Shown here: piece by piece, positions 1 to 12,740 of the stretch | Position numbering within the stretch: position 1 is the first letter of the stretch | How the letters are laid out: each line of letters starts with the position of its first letter | Origin: Erpobdella octoculata | Taxonomy: Eukaryota; Annelida; Clitellata; Hirudinida; Erpobdellidae | Assembly: GCA_963978895.1 (NCBI GenBank) | Contig: OZ022247.1 | Location: 7,285,568 to 7,349,567, forward strand | Direction: 5' to 3' | DNA length: 64,000 nt | Notes under the pieces: generated by a model | Databases searched by the model: none | What the model was told of the DNA's origin: nothing | Seen by the model: the letters and a program-made list of their open reading frames with translations, nothing else | Program-made: the position numbers and the translations under genes

Positions 1-564
1 TTCAAAAGACAAAAAGGCTATACATTTGTAAAAGAAGGATCAAGATAGCAAGCGATTCAATGTAACTGATTGATTAAATTATCTAAATAATGTATAAAAT
101 TAGTTCTAAAGGTTCTCATCAAAAAACCTTCTTTTGGGACTGGCTAAAAACTTTTCTTAAGGAGATATACGATGGAACAACCAGTTATAATTGGGGGGGG
201 GGTATTAATTTTTTCCCCAGTGTTTTAAACACTTGTTTTACAGAAAAGGCGAGTTCCATTATCTCTATAAGGTTTTCTATCAACATTTGTTACCAATTAA
301 AGGTTTTTTCTGGCAGTGATAAGGGGTACCAGAGTATCATAGCTGATTTCAACGGATTCTGCTCTCCTAAACATTGGAATCCAGGGTCAAATATCTGAGA
401 ATGGTATGTAATCTATGACAAAAGCAGTCAACTCTAATGCCAGATTTCAGAGCAGACACAAAATTCGACCCGACTTGACGCAACCTCACTCGACTTGACC
501 CGTGGACAATTCTGCTGTGTACATACTACTACATACATATACATATATACATACTAATAGACTT
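1..564. other. No recognised gene
   Basis: I see no supportable gene. There is a G-run near 196-205, and an open frame of 102 codons at 90-398 that has no recognisable domain and crosses the G-run, so I do not call it. Confidence 0.5.
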
Positions 565-652
565 TTCAGATACAATTTTTTTTTTTTATTATAGTTTATT
601 TAAGTTTATAGTCTTTTACACCATGTGTTTTAAGACGCAATTCAGATACAAT
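565..652 (-). mobile_element. 5'-truncated short retroposon (SINE-B copy 1) with 12-bp target duplication
   Basis: A 64-bp insert (577-640) is flanked by perfect direct repeats TTCAGATACAAT at 565-576 and 641-652. Read on the minus strand it is the 3' end of the same family found at 40859-41036 and 58386-58553 (shared block around TGTTTTAAGAC and TTTATAGTC) and it ends in an A-rich tract (T-run on the plus strand at 577-587). A target duplication, an A-rich 3' end and truncation at the 5' side are what LINE-driven retroposition leaves. The parent LINE is not identified. Confidence 0.75.
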
Positions 653-801
653 AATATATCTACATTTATATACGTATTGTATTGTCGTATTGTCGTACAT
701 ACATTACCTATAATGGTTTACTTGGTCCGATCGCAATAGTTCTACAATTTCTAATAATAATTTCTAATAATCACTACTGTGAAATATTCATAGCTTGTTG
801 A

Positions 802-922
<121 letters not shown>

Positions 923-1549
923 CCCTTGGTGTTACTTCAATTACAAAGATCCATAACGTTTCTAGGTTCCTAATTTTATTTCATTTCACTTTTTAAAAGC
1001 GCTTCCATTTCTTCCACAAATCTTCAATTAAACCTTCTTATTCTGCTTTTAATGAGACTTTATAGAACAAAATATTTACCAAGGTGACTTAAGATCGAGT
1101 GGTTAAAGTAATGTTGTGTCGCAATTGTTGCTTATCTGAAAAGCTCGACCCAGCTTTAGACAATGATATGCAGATGAATATCTTTTAAACCTTGGAAATT
1201 TGATTACCTCAGGTTTTTACAGTTCTACCTTTAATTGCGAAAGCATTCTTTGCTTTGTTATGTCTGGTGTGCATGTTGTGAATTTCAGCGTGCGTTGGGA
1301 TCGTTCTGAGTTGTCACGTCCCCCCCCTCTAGGATTAACTTAACTTCGAGAGGGCATAGGGATTTCAAAATTTCAAACATGCACTCTAATTCTATTAATA
1401 GAAGGTGACCCCGTTCCTAAGTAAGCCTGGCTCTTCTTCTTTTTCTACAGGTTTGTTATTACAAGTTTCTTATCTATTCTTTTATCTATCAGCTTGCTAC
1501 TTCACCTCTATCTTTTTATTGAGTTCATCTGAATAACATCTTTCTATAT
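923..1549. other. Unannotated spacer
   Basis: No exon, RNA gene or mobile element could be supported here. Confidence 0.4.
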
Positions 1550-1676
1550 ACATACATACATACATACATACATACATACATACATACATACATACATACA
1601 TACATACATACATACATACATACATACATACATACATACTTACATACACACATACATACATACATACATACATACA

Positions 1677-1706
<30 letters not shown>
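1550..1706. repeat. (CATA)n microsatellite
   Basis: About 157 bp of CATA units with interruptions around 1640-1650. The minus-strand open frames rich in YVCM repeats here are products of the repeat and are not genes. Confidence 0.95.
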
Positions 1707-1709
<3 letters not shown>

Positions 1710-3578
1710 GCATACAAGAAGCAATGCTTGCTTGCTACAAAGTACTCGGGTCAGTTCTTCTGCTATATAAAACATAGCTTAAACAGCATTGTTGAAAATT
1801 CTGCTTCCTTTCGCCATAGCGCATGCGCGTGAATGAAACTGCTCTCTCCCTCTCCTCCCCGTTGTATCGATGACTCACCAGCGCTGTAGGGCCTTGAATG
1901 CAGCCTGTTCTCATCATCATCATCACTATCGTCATCGTCGTCGTCGTCATCAACAACGAGGCCGCCGATATAATTTAAACTTTAAAACTGCTATCAAGGC
2001 CACGTCATAAGTATCATCTTTGAAATACATTTTGACACGTGACGTGTCGTCTCATAGACGCCGCACTCGTCGCAGCGACGAACGCTGCTTTCATCTCGGC
2101 GGTGTCGTGCTCCAATCATCTTCATCATCATCATCATCTTCATCATCATCATCGCCATCATCATTTACAGGTCAACTCCCTTTAATGTCGTCTTTTTAAT
2201 GCGAGATGTAAGCGTGCTATGAAAATAAGTGTTAAAAAATAAATTTTTCGTATTAACTTCTCGTGGCTACTTTGATCTTAAACAAAGTCGACTTTCTTTC
2301 TCTATTACCTGTAAATTATCTGAGAAATTAAATAGAGCAAACTTGAAACGAAGGAAAACCTGACAGTTCTGTTCATCTCCGAAGTCTCATTTAATGAGAA
2401 AGAGAAAAAACCGGTAATTAATTAAGTATAGTAATGAAAATGTCGACAGCATGCTTCGACTTTGCTCCCATGATAAGTTTTTTTCTGATGGTTTAATGTC
2501 TCCATACTGATGATGATGATGATGATGATGATGAGAGTCTGCTTCTTCCACGTGGTTGTTGATGAGAGCTTGTTTCCTTAACATGTTGATGGTGAGGAGG
2601 GCTTGCTTCCGTCACGTGATGACGACGAGGGTTCGATTCTTTCACATATTATTGCTTCCGTCACATGGAACTTCCTTCATGGAATTATATCTTGCTTTCA
2701 TCATATTATTTGCAAACAATGCCGTAATGACATCCTCATCGTTTCATTCCTCTGTCGTTCGTTAGCATGGAATTTTTTAATTTATTTTTAGAAATTTGTT
2801 TTTTAAATCCGCTATGTCTTTATTTTAGAAATATTTTAAAATAAAATCCAAAGAAATTGAGCTAAGACGACCTCGGACCCTTTTCCATCTCGAATTGTCT
2901 TTTGAATTGTGTTTGTTATTATTATTATATTACTATTATATATTAAATTAAATCCAGTTGTTTCAATTATATTACTATTATATATTAAATTAAATCCAGT
3001 TCTTTCAATTGTTTGCACATCCACATTTCATACACGAACCAACGCACAAGCTGACAGTAAGTAGTTTGTGCTTTGGATTTGTGTCTTTGTGTTCTAATTT
3101 ACTAATTTGTATCAGATGACTTCTGTTTGAAGTTTCAAGGGTAGGATTTATGGAAGATTTAGTTATGAAAGCTATGAATTAGTTGAAAAGAAGTTGCTTT
3201 CATGTTGACATCGCAGATAGATAGTCTATGACTGTGAGATATTCCAAGATATTATGACCGTCTACGACATATTGATGCATTTCCATGTCATTCTGATAAC
3301 TATAATAACATCTCTTTTAAGGGTTGTGAGAAAAATTTTTTAGGAAATTATTTGGCCTTTCGTTTGTCCATCCTTTTTAGTACAAGGAAAGAGTATTAAC
3401 TTAACCTGATGTACCTCTACAGTGCTCCACACTATTACACTATTCAATAAAGTTACTTTATGTCTCTCTCTTTATGTCTCTCTCACTCTCTCTCCCTCTC
3501 TCTCAAATTATGAATGTAAGTGTGATCTTCTTTGTACTAAATTTGATCTACATACATAATTTTCGATGTATGTGTAAG
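1707..3578. other. Spacer with CAT trinucleotide runs and short tandem duplications
   Basis: Short CAT/GAT runs occur at about 1911-1955, 2117-2165 and 2510-2535. A tandem duplication of about 44 bp (unit containing ATTAAATTAAATCCAGTT) lies at about 2925-3012. A degenerate array with repeated GCTTCCGTCAC motifs spans about 2535-2670. No gene is supported. Confidence 0.5.
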
Positions 3579-3582
3579 TATG

Positions 3583-3616
<34 letters not shown>

Positions 3617-3663
3617 TGTATGTATGTATGTATGTATGTATGTATGTATGTATGTATGTATGT
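3579..3663. repeat. (GTAT)n microsatellite
   Basis: About 85 bp of pure GTAT units. They run directly into the dispersed fragment that starts at 3664. Confidence 0.95.
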
Positions 3664-3742
3664 CAGCAGTTGATAAAATGGGTGCGTATATGCATAGAAT
3701 AAAAGGTATCACGTAATTGTACACTGTCAGTCCTACAGATCC
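3664..3742 (+). repeat. Dispersed repeat fragment shared with 33907-33990
   Basis: The block beginning CAGTTGATAAAATGGGTGCG and ending with CACTGTCAGTC is found again in the same order and orientation at about 33907-33990. In both places it abuts simple-sequence DNA on one side. This indicates a short interspersed family; its type is not determined. Confidence 0.5.
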
Positions 3743-3849
3743 AAAACGTTTTACCTAAGAGGTTATCCGATTGAATCAAACATAATGCTGGATCTATTGT
3801 TCAAAAGTAAACATTGCAACATATTGAGACTGTCTTACAAGTTCTCATG

Positions 3850-4265
3850 CATTGTCTTCGATGCTAGGCTCGCTCAACGGGTCGCCGAAGTATCTCAGTT
3901 CTCTCTTGGTGTCTTCTGACACACAACAAAGAAAAGAAGACCAACCCTCCGATCGGCCGATACCCCCACTCTCATCACCTCAAGATCGCGTTTCTCAAGG
4001 TTTGGAGACCGATCCTTCCACGTCGCTGGTCCCGTGACCTGGAATGTCCTCCCATCTGTGATCCGCAAGCAGACGACGTCGGATAACTTTCGCATTCTTT
4101 TAAAAACTTATCTTTTTAACCAGTCTTTTAATAGAACTCAATAACACTTTCTAATCTATTTTTTTCTTTGACTATCTGTTTGCCGACTTGATTTGAGTGC
4201 ATTTCATAATCTTTTTATTATTGGTTTTAATGCACTGTAAAAATTGGAATAAATAATTAAATAAG
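3850..4265 (+). pseudogene. 3' end of a non-LTR retrotransposon ORF (LINE tail), frameshifted
   Basis: The frame closing at the TAA of 4142-4144 encodes SRSRFSRFGDRSFHVAGP followed by a TWN-LPS-IR block and LLKTYLFNQS. This is the signature seen at the extreme C terminus of many animal LINE reverse-transcriptase proteins (pattern GDR-F-VAGP-WN-LP--IR, then F---LK-YLF). The upstream part of the match (PKYLSSLLVSSD, from about 3885) is in another frame, so a frameshift lies near 3910-3920. The remaining about 120 bp is 3' UTR ending in an AATAAATAATTAAATAA-type tail. It is a dead, 5'-truncated insertion; I cannot assign the clade. Confidence 0.75.
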
Positions 4266-7200
4266 GGATGGCATAAAATGTAGTAATTTAATTAGCTTGA
4301 ACCAGGTTCGATCCAAAGCATTAAATTTTTGTTTGATATCGCTGAGCAGTTAGAGCAACCACATTGTCTAATTAATTACCACACTTAATCATTTACAGTG
4401 ATTGAGATCCTGACTTCATTAAACCTCCTATGATAATGGTAGAGAAAGAAAAAAAATTCTCTATTTAATATCTGACAGTCCGATAAAAACAAAAAAAACA
4501 GTCATTTTTAACGAGGTATTTCTAATTATTAAAATAATCTTAAATTAAAATTATTGTCTATTAAACAATTACAGTCCCAAATTCCCATTAAGTCATATTG
4601 TATTCGTTAATGTGTGCGCGTTCATACTTGTCACGAACAAACATTCTCTCTTTACCGTCAAGGTTCTTTCATTCTTTCCTAGAACTAACATCTCGGTGTG
4701 AAGAAAAGGACCCTGGAACTATTTTTCACGACAACAATTGATATGAACATGTGTTCATATCACGTGAACACGAAGAAGGTCCAATTATATTGCAACAATT
4801 AAACAATTCATGCTTGCCTAAACGATGCAGTCTGACGTCGAATGCATCTTGTTTGGCATGAAACGGCTAGCGATTTTGGCACAGAAGTGTTCTAGAGTGG
4901 TGAAGGTGACGTGTCAGCGCTATTCAGATCTTCTATGCAGGTGTTTTTGCCCGCATAATTACTTTCGAATGTGTACACATTTTCATTTGTATGGCGCAGT
5001 GTAGCCAGTAGCCAGATGTTTAGAAAGAACATAATGACTACATAACTCTTCTGACACCGAGGAGTTAGTTATGCAGTCGAATAGACAGAAATTATTTTTT
5101 TCTTACATAACTCTTTCTAAAAGGACTGACGTGCGATCAGTCATTTAGGCCTGACTGTGCTTGTCGAACTCTGGTTTGAGTAATGATCGTTGCAAGATAC
5201 TTGCTCGCGTTATGTTACTTGCTCGGTTGCACTTGTTTTTACAACGTTCAGCTTTCTAAATCATTTGATTATATGGCCGCTTCTATTGTACGTTAGAACA
5301 ATAGAACGAAGCAATCCCAGAACAATACGCGAGTATGGCACGTAGTTCTATGAATTATTATAGACCATATATTCGATGAACAGTCGTTGTTGTGGCTCAT
5401 TTCGAAATTTCAGAGGCTTTGTAGGCTAATGGGAAACTATTTATTACTGCGCAGTCCCATCTAGCAAAAGTCTCTCAATTATATCGTCGTTGGCTGGTTG
5501 GGATCTAATAGTACATAATGGCGTGTGAGAATAGTGAGAATGTTCGCCATTTTGCACAAGTGCTTGATCGCTCCCTCGTTCAGATGAGAACGTTCAATTT
5601 GCTCACCAGACAGTAAATTGGTGTTTTTTTATTTTTTTATGTACTTGTGCATAATTATAATAAAACAACGATAATAATAAAGTGAAATGTGCTTGCCCGC
5701 TGTTGAAGTTGTCTGGTTTCCTTCTGTTACTCATGGCTCACATCCTCACATCGAGTGCGATGAACTACTGACATCCGAAAAGTGTGCCAACTGCCAAGCG
5801 TTTTGAAGGGTCGTCACTCAAGGACGCCCTCGTTCAACCGAGAGTACTCAACGGATGAAAATATGTCCCATTCTGCTTTGAAGAATTAACTAACTAGGTT
5901 CTGTTTGTTAGTTCAAATCGGAATCAGTTCTATAAAGAAACCGACCAACCATGGGATCGTAGAGTTTCCTCATGTACTAAGCTCTAATTTTCCGCAGACT
6001 GCAAATATTATCATGTTAAATACTCCGTTGGAGATAATATATGTCTTTAAAACAAGGTCCTGAAGTAATAAAACCTGGCGTTTTTTTCATCGCACACTGT
6101 TTAGCGGATACCACGGATTGATTTGTTGGCTTCTTTCTCTGAGGTAAGATGCGATCGCAATGTATGTATAATTGTATATGTTTAATAATGTTTATGTGCA
6201 TTCAGTCATGCCTGTGTGAATGTCCGACTGTCGTATCTTATCTTTTCTCGCATGTTTTTATTCAACCAGCAAGATGTCATAATGTTTGGTTTCATAAATT
6301 TATCAGAATGCTTTTTTTAAACTCCAAAAGTTGTTTTATCTTAACAGTTTGTCTGTTTACATCATTCAAGAGATTGAATTTTATCTTCAGATGCTTTAGC
6401 TCGTGTTGCACGTGTAAGATTGAATTACACGAGAATGTAATCTGAATAGAAAAAAAAATTGTATTTGTAAATTGCGAAGGTCGACCGTGTTTTGACGTCG
6501 TTCAATGCATTATCGTATTTATGAGGTGGCTCACGTTACCCCCGAAGTATGAGTGGGGTAGAGCCGGATAAGATGTGTGTGTATGTGAGGAACGGGACCC
6601 ACATCGAAGGAAGGCCCCCTTTCCAACTCATCTTATTGCGTATAACTTATATATGAATAGGGTTCTTAGAGTTAGGAAATACTTATTGTAGGGGGCTCAT
6701 AACCCAAAAAGTAGGTTTGTCCTTACTAAAAGGAAGAATGAACATATTGTCAAGCCTAAAAATCTCACCCGATGATAATGATGATGATAATGATGATGAT
6801 GATGCTCTTTTTGAGATCATTTCAGAAGGTGACATAAATAGATACCCGTTTAAAGCTGGTTTATATGTCTTAAACAGTACCTTTGCCAGGAATCGAAGTT
6901 TCAAGGATGTTTTTTCTTTCTCGCCAAGTATTAACTGGTGGTGATTCATTGCAGTTGCACTGTCGTAGTAGCTATGTCTGCGTCGACTGCTGCTGTTTCC
7001 CAGATTAGGTCGTGTATCTTCAAAAGTTCCATCCAACTACATTTATCGTGTCATTATTTAGAAACCTTTATTGGTGAGAGACTCCTTCTTGTTGGGTGGT
7101 CCAGGGTTCTTCTTTTAATCCAGCCCTGGCGTGGAATAATTGCAGTTGTAAAGTTTTCCAGGATATGGAGGAAAATGATAAAGAAAGTAAAAAGAAAGAC

Positions 7201-7867
7201 TTAATTGGGGGAGCTAAAGCTGCATGGTTATAAGCTGATAAAGTGAGTAATCAAGGCGAGTGCTGACTAACTTCCACATTGGTTCATTTGAACATAATCT
7301 GGTGCTAGAGACCCGAGTACTGTCGGTTCGATGTTTGTTTGCCCTTCTTTCATCGCCGTGTCAGCACTCTCTTTAGTTGAGTGCTTTAGAATCGACAAAC
7401 TGTTTAAGTCCTCTGTAGTTATGGTTCTTTGGGGTTTGTTGATGATTGTCAAGTATTATTATTATTATTAATAATCAAGTAATATCTGGTTAGGTCATGT
7501 TGCTCTTTTGTTTACTGTTCACAAGCCTTTCAAGCTAGTAAAATTGAAAAGTATCAGATTTGTGGTTAATTTTAATTACAGAACGCATATCTACAAATAG
7601 TTGATACTTTAATTGAGCGTCGCTTGAATTTTCAAGTAAATTTGATGCCTGCATAATTATATCCAATTAAGCATGAAGCATTTAATTAACATTAGATTAA
7701 CTATTTTAATTGTTCTTCGACAGGTGTCGCGAACTCCTGATCAACAATAAACAGCTTCTTATATCTATCGGCCAGCTTTCACCGCACCTGTCAACATTCT
7801 CAGTCAACTAGTTACTGTTGTAGCAACTCAACACATTCCAGATCATCATCACCACTACCGCAACAAC
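4266..7867. other. 3.6-kb spacer upstream of the membrane-protein gene
   Basis: No exon was recognised. A short GATGAT run lies at about 6774-6804. The last part (about 7726-7867) is probably 5' untranslated sequence of the gene starting at 7868: an acceptor-like TTCTTCGACAG ends at about 7726, so a 5' non-coding exon further upstream is possible. Confidence 0.35.
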
Positions 7868-10015
7868 ATGTGCATCTACGATGATTTCGACAACGACGAC
7901 AGTAGTAGTAGCGACAAAGGCGAGAGCTGCGGCTGCGACTCGTGCGGTAGTTGCTGTCGCTCTCAGTGCGACCATCGATGCGGACGTTTCTTCGCCAACT
8001 ACCGCGGACCGCTCATAGTGATTGCAGTCGGTTTTGGATTTATGGCCGTCGGAGCCATCCCTGCGGCCGTGGCTGCCGCTACGCACGCCAAAAACTCGGC
8101 TCTGATAATCGGCGCCGGTTTCATCGGTTTCGGCTTGCTCATCTTTCTTCCGGGCCTGTTCTGGTGCATCATTCAGAAGCTGATGACTTGCGCCTGCTGC
8201 GTCTACTGCTGCTCGCGTCGGAAGCACGTCAACGGCCGCACGCCGCCCGTCATGTGCGACGAAGAAGAGGAGTGTGGTTCAACTGGTTCTGCTGCTCGTT
8301 ACAGTGGTTTGAACTCATCTGAGAATATGGAAAGGCATCTGCCGTCTCTCAAGTAAGTCACTTATATATATAGCTTAATTTTAACAACATAATTAGTGCT
8401 GAATAATGTATTGCTTTTATGAAAGACAATCTAGATTATTATCGGCCGAAGATTTGTGTTATAATATAATAACAATAATAAACAATGGTGGAGGAACTTC
8501 AGACTCAACATATTGTTTAAATTATGACAGAATTATAGATTCCAGATTGAATCTAAAGAATCGTTCTTTCATTCAGATGAAATTCATTTGAATTGAATTG
8601 AACAACATTTCAGTATGTGATGATTGATTTCATTTTATCATGATTTCCTCTTAACTGGTTTTGTTAGTCCTTCTTCTGTAAATGTTTTGTTAAAGTGTTT
8701 TTTTATTTAAAAAAGCTTTTCATTTCACTGCAGTTAAAGTGAATTTCTGAGTCTCTGACATTTTTCATTCTTTAATTTTAAATAATGTGTTGACTTGTGA
8801 AAGCCATGCAATAAGACTTCCTATCAAAATATATCAATCTATAATTAGTAATAATTACAACTCTGGTTTGCATTATTTATGACTGGTCTGAAATATTTAT
8901 GGTAACTTGGTGTGGATAATTTGAAGTTTTAAGAACCGACTTGACTCATATTCTCCACTGGGTTCCTAAATGAATTCATAAAAAATGTGCTTTTCATATT
9001 AAGAAGTAAAAACGGGTTTCAACCTTGATTTTCTGGGAATAGACTCGAAAACAAATACAGGTGGTTTCAAAGAAGTTTCATGATTTTGAATAATCTACAC
9101 ACACTTATAACTCATTATTAGTTCGTATGAAAGTGCTGTCACATACGGACCATTCGTGGAACTATTCCGTTTCTTTGCTCCTTCTTTCATCCATCCATCC
9201 ATCCATCCATTAACCCATCCATCCATCCATGCATGAACCCATGAATCCATCCACTGTAAATGCTAGCATGATGTAGATGTAGAAGAATGGGCCTGCGTGG
9301 GTTCCAGTTCCATTTAACTGGGTCTTTGATTAGATCATAGCGAAGAATTATGGATGAACAAAGGAACACGTTGATGAACGCATTTGTTTATCATTTTAAT
9401 AAGTTTTCAGACATGAAATTTAGAATTATAAGTATATAAAAACAATTCTGCAGTTAGTCATAATGAAAGAAAGAACCAATCTAAGAATATGTTCTGAGAT
9501 GTTTTCAGTTCATTTTTAAAGTTTAACTACTTTTTTCTGAAAAACAGTTGTAAGCTTCAAGGATGATCTAACAGAACAGAGATTATAGAACATGTAATGT
9601 ATTCTTTACTAAACATTTATTACGAAGAAAGACAGGTTCTTTAAGAGGAAATGTAACTTTCATGAGTGGTGAAATAATGACAATCCACTGATCATGACAT
9701 TCATTTATTTATTTATTTATTCATACATACATTCATCCATCTATCTATCAGCCAAGAAAAAACTGAAAGATTAAGACGACCAATAATGTTTATTTAATTA
9801 TTTACACGCACATATATATTATGGGCTGACTTAGTCGATATTTTTATTTTCTGCTTTCTTTAAAAGACTTCTAATTAATTATAATTAGATAAACTTTTTA
9901 AACAGCAGAGCATTTTCTTCTTTAAATATTTTGCATACTTTCTTTACAGTAAAGCTAACATGAAGATATATTGAAAGTGAAACTAATGATTTTGATGATG
10001 GTGATGATGACGATT

Positions 10016-10079
<64 letters not shown>

Positions 10080-10602
10080 CGACGACGATGGTAGTTTGAA
10101 ATATGAAGAAAATTAGATTGCTCCATAAATTTTAGATCCACTTTTCATCTCTGCTCGTATATTTTTATTTAAAATAAATATTGAAATTTTACGTAGTTTT
10201 TGATTAAGGGCCAATCAAAATTAATTCTTACGCTTGCCATCAGCTCTACAGGCAGGTTTATACAAATAATCAATTATGAAGTTTTTACGGCAAAACAGTA
10301 CAACCTGGTAACTTTTAAATAGAAAAAGATTTTTCGAATAACTGCAGTATTGCATAATTATTAATTAAATAAGTTATAATATTGACTCTTCTTCACTTCT
10401 CAGCGACATACAAAGAGACAGCTTGTTAGCAGCCCAGGACTCCATCCACGTTGAAGGCGTACACGACAACGACCATTGCAATCACCACGATGACGACGAC
10501 GACGACGATCATGGCGGCATCAATCATGGCTCAGATGACGTCATCATCACCGTGGCAACCGATTCTTCCACGAAAGACGAAGAAGTTCCGATTCGCACAT
10601 AA
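7868..10602 (+). CDS. Two-exon gene for a cysteine-rich, two-pass membrane protein of unknown function
   Basis: Exon 1 is 7868-8352 and ends CTCAA before the donor GTAAGT. Exon 2 is 10404-10602, after the acceptor CTTCTCAG. Joined they give exactly 228 codons (227 residues plus TAA at 10600-10602), and the split codon reads AAC. Residues about 1-42 are acidic then cysteine-rich ([10 protein letters not shown]). Two hydrophobic segments follow ([20 protein letters not shown] and, after a short loop, [20 protein letters not shown]). A CACCVYCC cluster follows the second segment and could be palmitoylated. Exon 2 encodes an acidic His/Asp-rich tail with a run of seven Asp from a GAC microsatellite. 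The layout, with two helices close together and both termini probably cytosolic, resembles small two-pass TMEM proteins. I do not recognise the family. The intron carries a CATC run and a GAT run. Confidence 0.72.
9187..9234. repeat. Short (CATC)n microsatellite in an intron
   Basis: CATC units lie inside the intron of the membrane-protein gene (8353-10403). The rest of the intron shows nothing recognisable apart from the GAT run at about 10016. Confidence 0.85.
10016..10088. repeat. (GAT)n microsatellite in an intron
   Basis: About 70 bp of GAT units ending in GACGACGAC. It lies about 315 bp before exon 2 of the membrane-protein gene. Confidence 0.9.
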
Positions 10603-11047
10603 TCCAGATTGGTTGGTTGCCGGCCTGCCAGATTTCCAGAGGACTGATTTTATATCAATTTTCTTGTTTATAGCTAGATAGATAAACAAAAATGTTCATG
10701 ATTTTTGATTTTTCCTAATGCTGATGCTGTTGGTTCGTTATATTGGTGAAGGTGATGATGATGATGATGCGATTCCTGTGGTTTTGATGATGATTGTTGG
10801 GAGTTTTGAAATTGATGATGATATTGGTAACTATAAATGTTCACAGTCTCTACTCAGCGAGAAACTTTTGCAAACTCCTAGAAATAGTTATATTAAATAT
10901 AGTTATATTAAATAGTTATATTAAAAGCATTTCAAGTCTTTCTGGGGAGTGCAATGAAGCCTGATGCCGATGCACTACTTATATACATCCCCGTTTACTG
11001 CTCATTATTGATTCATTTACACACAAACCCACATATGTATATGTATA

Positions 11048-11129
<82 letters not shown>

Positions 11130-12600
11130 TTTCTGTAATTTCATGAATTCTGTTTTATTTTTATCATGTAATTATCCATTGAAAACAAATCTACATGTTG
11201 TTATTGTTTTCACGTTTATGTAACGTTCTTTTTTGTTTTCCAACATCTATTTGTTTAATTCATGCCGTTTATTAATACATTGTCATCATTTCTTTACTAT
11301 TTTTTTTTATAACATCAGTCAAGTAAGGCTTAACTTTTCTCTTAAGTAGTATTTGCAGGGCTGCCATATTTTTAATTATTCGTGGAGTAATTTTTTTCTT
11401 TAATTTGCCTATTTATTTGCTAGAGCACTCAAGGTAATGTTGTACTTCAGTCAGCTGATAGCTTTGATGAACATCGTGTTTATCATCTCCATCTCAAATA
11501 CAAGCAGTGTTGAAAATTATTTTTGTACAAATTGTGCATTGTGAGATCACAGATTCAATGTCGGCAATTGATAGTATTGTCTATGTTTTTAAAGCCTAAA
11601 CAGTTCTGTATAATACGGTAGTTCAATGTTGATAATATGATAGCATAACGATTCAAATCATGTAAACAGCATCAGACTTATTCAGTAATTTCGTTACACA
11701 TGTATCAGTAAGTACAATGTCGACAGGTTTTGTGTGTCGCATCGACTTAAAAAAGAGTTTTTCCAAGTGCATAGTTGTTTTCGTAAAAAGAAAATGTATT
11801 ATTTTTTAAATTTTCTACTTTTTGAATAATTTATGTTTGGTCAATCAATCAATCAATCAATGGATTGATTGATTGATTGATTTTGCGCTTGCTAGTTTTT
11901 ATGTGTTTGTGTGTTTTGCCTGTCTAATGCTATTTTAACAAGTTCTTTGCTGAGCAATTTTTCAATGTAACAATTTGTAAACTTTAGAGAGGATTAGAAT
12001 TGTTTAGAAGAGTTATTTTCTTAAGACTAACCTTACCTAGTCCCTATTAAATACCTCCTATGTAGCCTATGTATATCATGAACATATTAATATATAATAT
12101 AGTAGTTATCAACAAATTAACTCTGTAAGGTGTAAGGTCTTTGTATTTGACCGATCATTGGTAGGAATTTCTTTCTTTGTCTTGTTTCGTTTTCATTCTT
12201 ATGACTTCCATTCATTAAATATTTGTATCAAAAAGCTTACATTTGTCTACTTTTGAATTTTAAAAGGGAATGGTTAATTCTCAGTAGCTGATAAACCGAT
12301 AATCGATAATCGGATTGGTCTAATGTTCACACTAAGTGTCGAGGATATGTATGCCCTTTTTAGTTCAATTTAACTTTAATAGAACTCGAAATCATTTTTA
12401 GCGATATAAATAATTTATATTAATTTTTAAAAGATATCCTCAAACCGTGACATTTCTTTATGAAAACTTGTCTGTTACGAAATTTCAGAGTCAATAATTT
12501 CAATGTTTTTATTGTTTTTATCATTCGTAAAACTGACTTGTTTACGGCAAAAACTTGTCTATAGCGAAAAAATAGTACAAAAGTAATAATATTTGGGCGG
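10603..12600. other. Spacer downstream of the membrane-protein gene, with (TA)n and a short palindrome
   Basis: It probably begins with the 3' UTR of the gene ending at 10602. A (TA)n run occupies about 11036-11126. A perfect hairpin of CAAT units followed by ATTG units lies at 11841-11880 (arms 17 bp). No further gene is supported. Confidence 0.5.
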
Positions 12601-12614
12601 TTGGTGAGACGTTC

Positions 12615-12740
12615 GCAGAGACTAAGAGGGAAGAGAAGGGGTCATTCAAATATAGGAAATAGAAGAGGTCATTCCAATAGAGGTAAGAGGAGGGGTCATT
12701 CAAATAGAGGGAAGAGGAGGGGTTATTCAAATGGAGGACG
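12615..12740. repeat. Degenerate minisatellite, unit about 28 bp
   Basis: Four to five imperfect units share GAGGGGTCATTCAAATAGAG. An open frame on the minus strand is caused by the repeat and is not called. Confidence 0.75.

Noticed and set aside
157..175. AAGGAGATATAC followed by an ATG, like a bacterial expression-vector ribosome site
   Set aside because: No vector sequence surrounds it and the downstream frame is short and unrecognisable; a chance match in eukaryotic DNA.
6683..7036. 117-codon minus-strand frame
   Set aside because: No domain, no splice signals of note, and part of it is a GAT-repeat-encoded serine run.
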